Assembly (NCBI RefSeq): GCF_900102545.1
Contig: NZ_FNBN01000003.1
Location: 405,330-469,329, forward strand
Direction: 5' to 3'
Source: Chitinophaga filiformis
Lineage (GTDB): Bacteria > Bacteroidota > Bacteroidia > Chitinophagales > Chitinophagaceae
Length of the DNA: 64,000 bases
The translations under genes were made by a program, and so were the position numbers. The notes beneath the pieces are model-generated. The model saw nothing but the letters and a program-made list of their open reading frames with translations. It ran no database searches and had not been told where the DNA came from. Shown one piece after another: positions 62,654 through 64,000 of this stretch. Position 1 is the first letter of the stretch; each line of letters starts with the position of its first letter.

Positions 62654-64000
62654 TTAATATATGGTAAACTCTACTCGTCTGTTTTTCTGCTTACCAGCCT
62701 TTGTTTTGTTGCTGGCGATTGGCTGGGTGGAACCGTAACCTACCGCTTCAATCCTGGATGGATTTGCACCCTGGTTCACCAGGTACTGTTTTACAGATTC
62801 TGCCCGGTCTTTGGAGAGGGCCATATTTTTCGTTGCATTGCCCACATTGTCTGTATGACCGCCCAGTTTCAGGCTGAATCCCCTGGTCTTGAGCATTTCT
62901 GCCAGCCGGTCAAGAGATGCATAAGAGCTGGGTTTAATGCTGGATTTGCCGGTTTCAAACTCGAGGTTCTGGATGGCATTTTTAACGATCCGGCGGTCTT
63001 CATCGGTGATAATTACCTGGGTGGGTGCAGGTGGTTTAGTCTCTACTTTCGGCAGTTCGCAGCCACTGCCATCTACTTTACTGCCGGATGCTGTGCCGGG
63101 ACATTTATCAAAGTAGTCAGATACGCCATCACCGTCTGCATCGGCCAGCAGTTTATTCACGTCTGCACTCAGGCGGACATTTTCAGCATGGCTGGTTTCC
63201 AGTTCACGCTGCAGGTTGGCCTTTTGCGTTGCCAGTTCATCATACATCACCTTTGCAGGGTTCTGCCAGTTCAGCTGTGCTTTATTACGTGGACCCAGCG
63301 GGAATTCCAGTCCGGCGTAACCGTAGGAATATTTGTCTTTATTAGGCCCGTAGTTAAATCCGTCCAGGTTATCCCCATCTAAATAATGCATGGTATATCC
63401 CAGGTCCAGGTTCACCGCTTCGGAGAGTTTAAACTTCAACCCTGCGCCTATAGGCACATAGAACTCGGTGATGCTTCCGTTCTTTTTATAGTCCACCAGG
63501 TTATCTCCGGGTGTTGCGCTGATCTTTGGTGAATAGTTTGCCAGTCCTGCACCGCCGGACAGGTATATCTGTATGGCATTTTTTCTGTACATCCAGTTGA
63601 TGGTGGCCACATTGACAACCGCATTCAGGCTGCCAGACCACTTCAGTTTGGTTTCAAACTGGTCTAAGGAACGGTTGGGTTCTTTTTCGTTCCCCAATTT
63701 GCGGTCATTATTGCCTGCCAGCTTGCCACCTACATAGTCTGCCCGGATACCCAGGGAGTGTAAAATCTGCCATTTTACATAGGCGCCATAGCCGACCTGA
63801 GCTTTCCATTTTGTGAAATCATTACTCCCGCCGGTAGGAGCAACCGCAGCCAGCAGGCCTCCGTTGACGCCAACTGACCAACGTCTGTAGCCAGGGCCAT
63901 CAGTAAAAATAGGGCCGGTTACAGTGGTCTGAGCAATACTGCATAGTGGAGTGAAAAAGGCCAGCATACACGCTGCCCGGAAGAATGAGGTGTTTTTCAT
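62654..64000 (-). CDS. OmpA-family outer-membrane protein with barrel, calcium-type repeat and peptidoglycan-binding domain
   Basis: 448 residues; the ATG is the very last three bases of the window, so the gene is complete but its promoter is outside. Signal peptide RAACMLAFFTPLCSIAQ. Residues ~30-235 form a membrane barrel (SVGVNGGLLAAVAP, GYGAYVKWQILHSLGIRADYVGG, IQIYLSGGAGLANYSP, GYAGLEFPLG). A short coiled segment and a thrombospondin-3-like repeat (DADGDGVSDYFDKCPGTASG) follow. The C-terminal OmpA domain has LEFETGKSSIKPSSYASL, GGHTDNVG, NMALSKDRAESVKQYLV and NRRVEFTIY, which bind peptidoglycan. It ties the outer membrane to the cell wall. Confidence 0.92.
   Translation of the reverse strand: MKNTSFFRAACMLAFFTPLCSIAQTTVTGPIFTDGPGYRRWSVGVNGGLLAAVAPTGGSNDFTKWKAQVGYGAYVKWQILHSLGIRADYVGGKLAGNNDRKLGNEKEPNRSLDQFETKLKWSGSLNAVVNVATINWMYRKNAIQIYLSGGAGLANYSPKISATPGDNLVDYKKNGSITEFYVPIGAGLKFKLSEAVNLDLGYTMHYLDGDNLDGFNYGPNKDKYSYGYAGLEFPLGPRNKAQLNWQNPAKVMYDELATQKANLQRELETSHAENVRLSADVNKLLADADGDGVSDYFDKCPGTASGSKVDGSGCELPKVETKPPAPTQVIITDEDRRIVKNAIQNLEFETGKSSIKPSSYASLDRLAEMLKTRGFSLKLGGHTDNVGNATKNMALSKDRAESVKQYLVNQGANPSRIEAVGYGSTQPIASNKTKAGKQKNRRVEFTIY

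Noticed and set aside
5229..64000. tRNA or rRNA genes, riboswitches, phage or integrase genes
   Set aside because: Intergenic gaps were read on both strands; only terminators, promoters and short repeats were seen. A covariance-model search was not possible.

Overview
The window reads as chromosomal DNA of a Bacteroidota bacterium, most likely a Chitinophaga-like member of the Chitinophagaceae. Supporting signs are two SusC/SusD pairs each led by an ECF sigma factor and a FecR-type anti-sigma factor, SprB repeats with a type IX secretion (T9SS) sorting tail, promoters of the Bacteroidota type (TTTG-N19-TAnnTTTG), and Bacteroidota-style DnaG, ArgS, LepB and CysE/CysM. No rRNA, tRNA, CRISPR array, integrase or transposase gene was seen. 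Genus-level placement is an inference.

Layout. (1) 1-13.2 kb: a surface/secretion cluster on the + strand: the C-terminal part of an SprB-repeat T9SS cargo, a PKD lipoprotein, an outer-membrane barrel, a decayed copy of the PKD lipoprotein gene, a fibronectin-III/coiled-coil protein, a 1245-residue Sec-exported protein with a Hint self-cleaving domain and a C-terminal toxin, and its immunity gene. (2) 13.2-19.4 kb: a SUKH (SMI1/KNR4) immunity gene, a small lipoprotein, endonuclease V, then on the - strand a PAAR/Rhs toxin and its immunity gene. The Rhs toxin tip and immunity protein are paralogues of those on the Hint carrier, so one warhead/antidote pair sits on two delivery vehicles in opposite orientation. 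(3) 19.6-34.1 kb: an acyltransferase-like membrane protein, then sigma/FecR/SusC/SusD, a Tat-exported RidA, a Tat-exported SelA-like PLP enzyme, a Sec-exported amidohydrolase, a Sec-exported RraA-like protein, a BASS-type carboxylate symporter and a Tat lipoprotein TIM-barrel. Nearly every enzyme carries an export signal, which suggests a catabolic route running in the periplasm. (4) 34.2-41.4 kb: housekeeping and metabolism: FAD oxidoreductase, orphan FecR-like protein, proline dehydrogenase, thyA-folA, dnaG. (5) 41.7-48.5 kb: a second sigma/FecR/SusC/SusD unit without enzymes. (6) 48.7-64 kb: a beta-propeller lipoprotein with a barrel partner, thiolase, pyruvate dehydrogenase E1 beta, cysE-cysM, an NtrC-like regulator without the usual sigma-54 loop or DNA-binding domain, alpha/beta hydrolase, signal peptidase I, cytidine deaminase, a TPR protein, argS and an OmpA-family protein.

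The two most interesting parts are the duplicated toxin/immunity module on two carriers and the apparently extracytoplasmic RidA/PLP-enzyme/amidohydrolase/RraA pathway. Several genes are separated by clear hairpin terminators, and two interspersed-repeat-like palindromic elements lie in intergenic gaps (near 53.9 kb and 59.25 kb). Family names come from sequence motifs read by eye; no database search was run.
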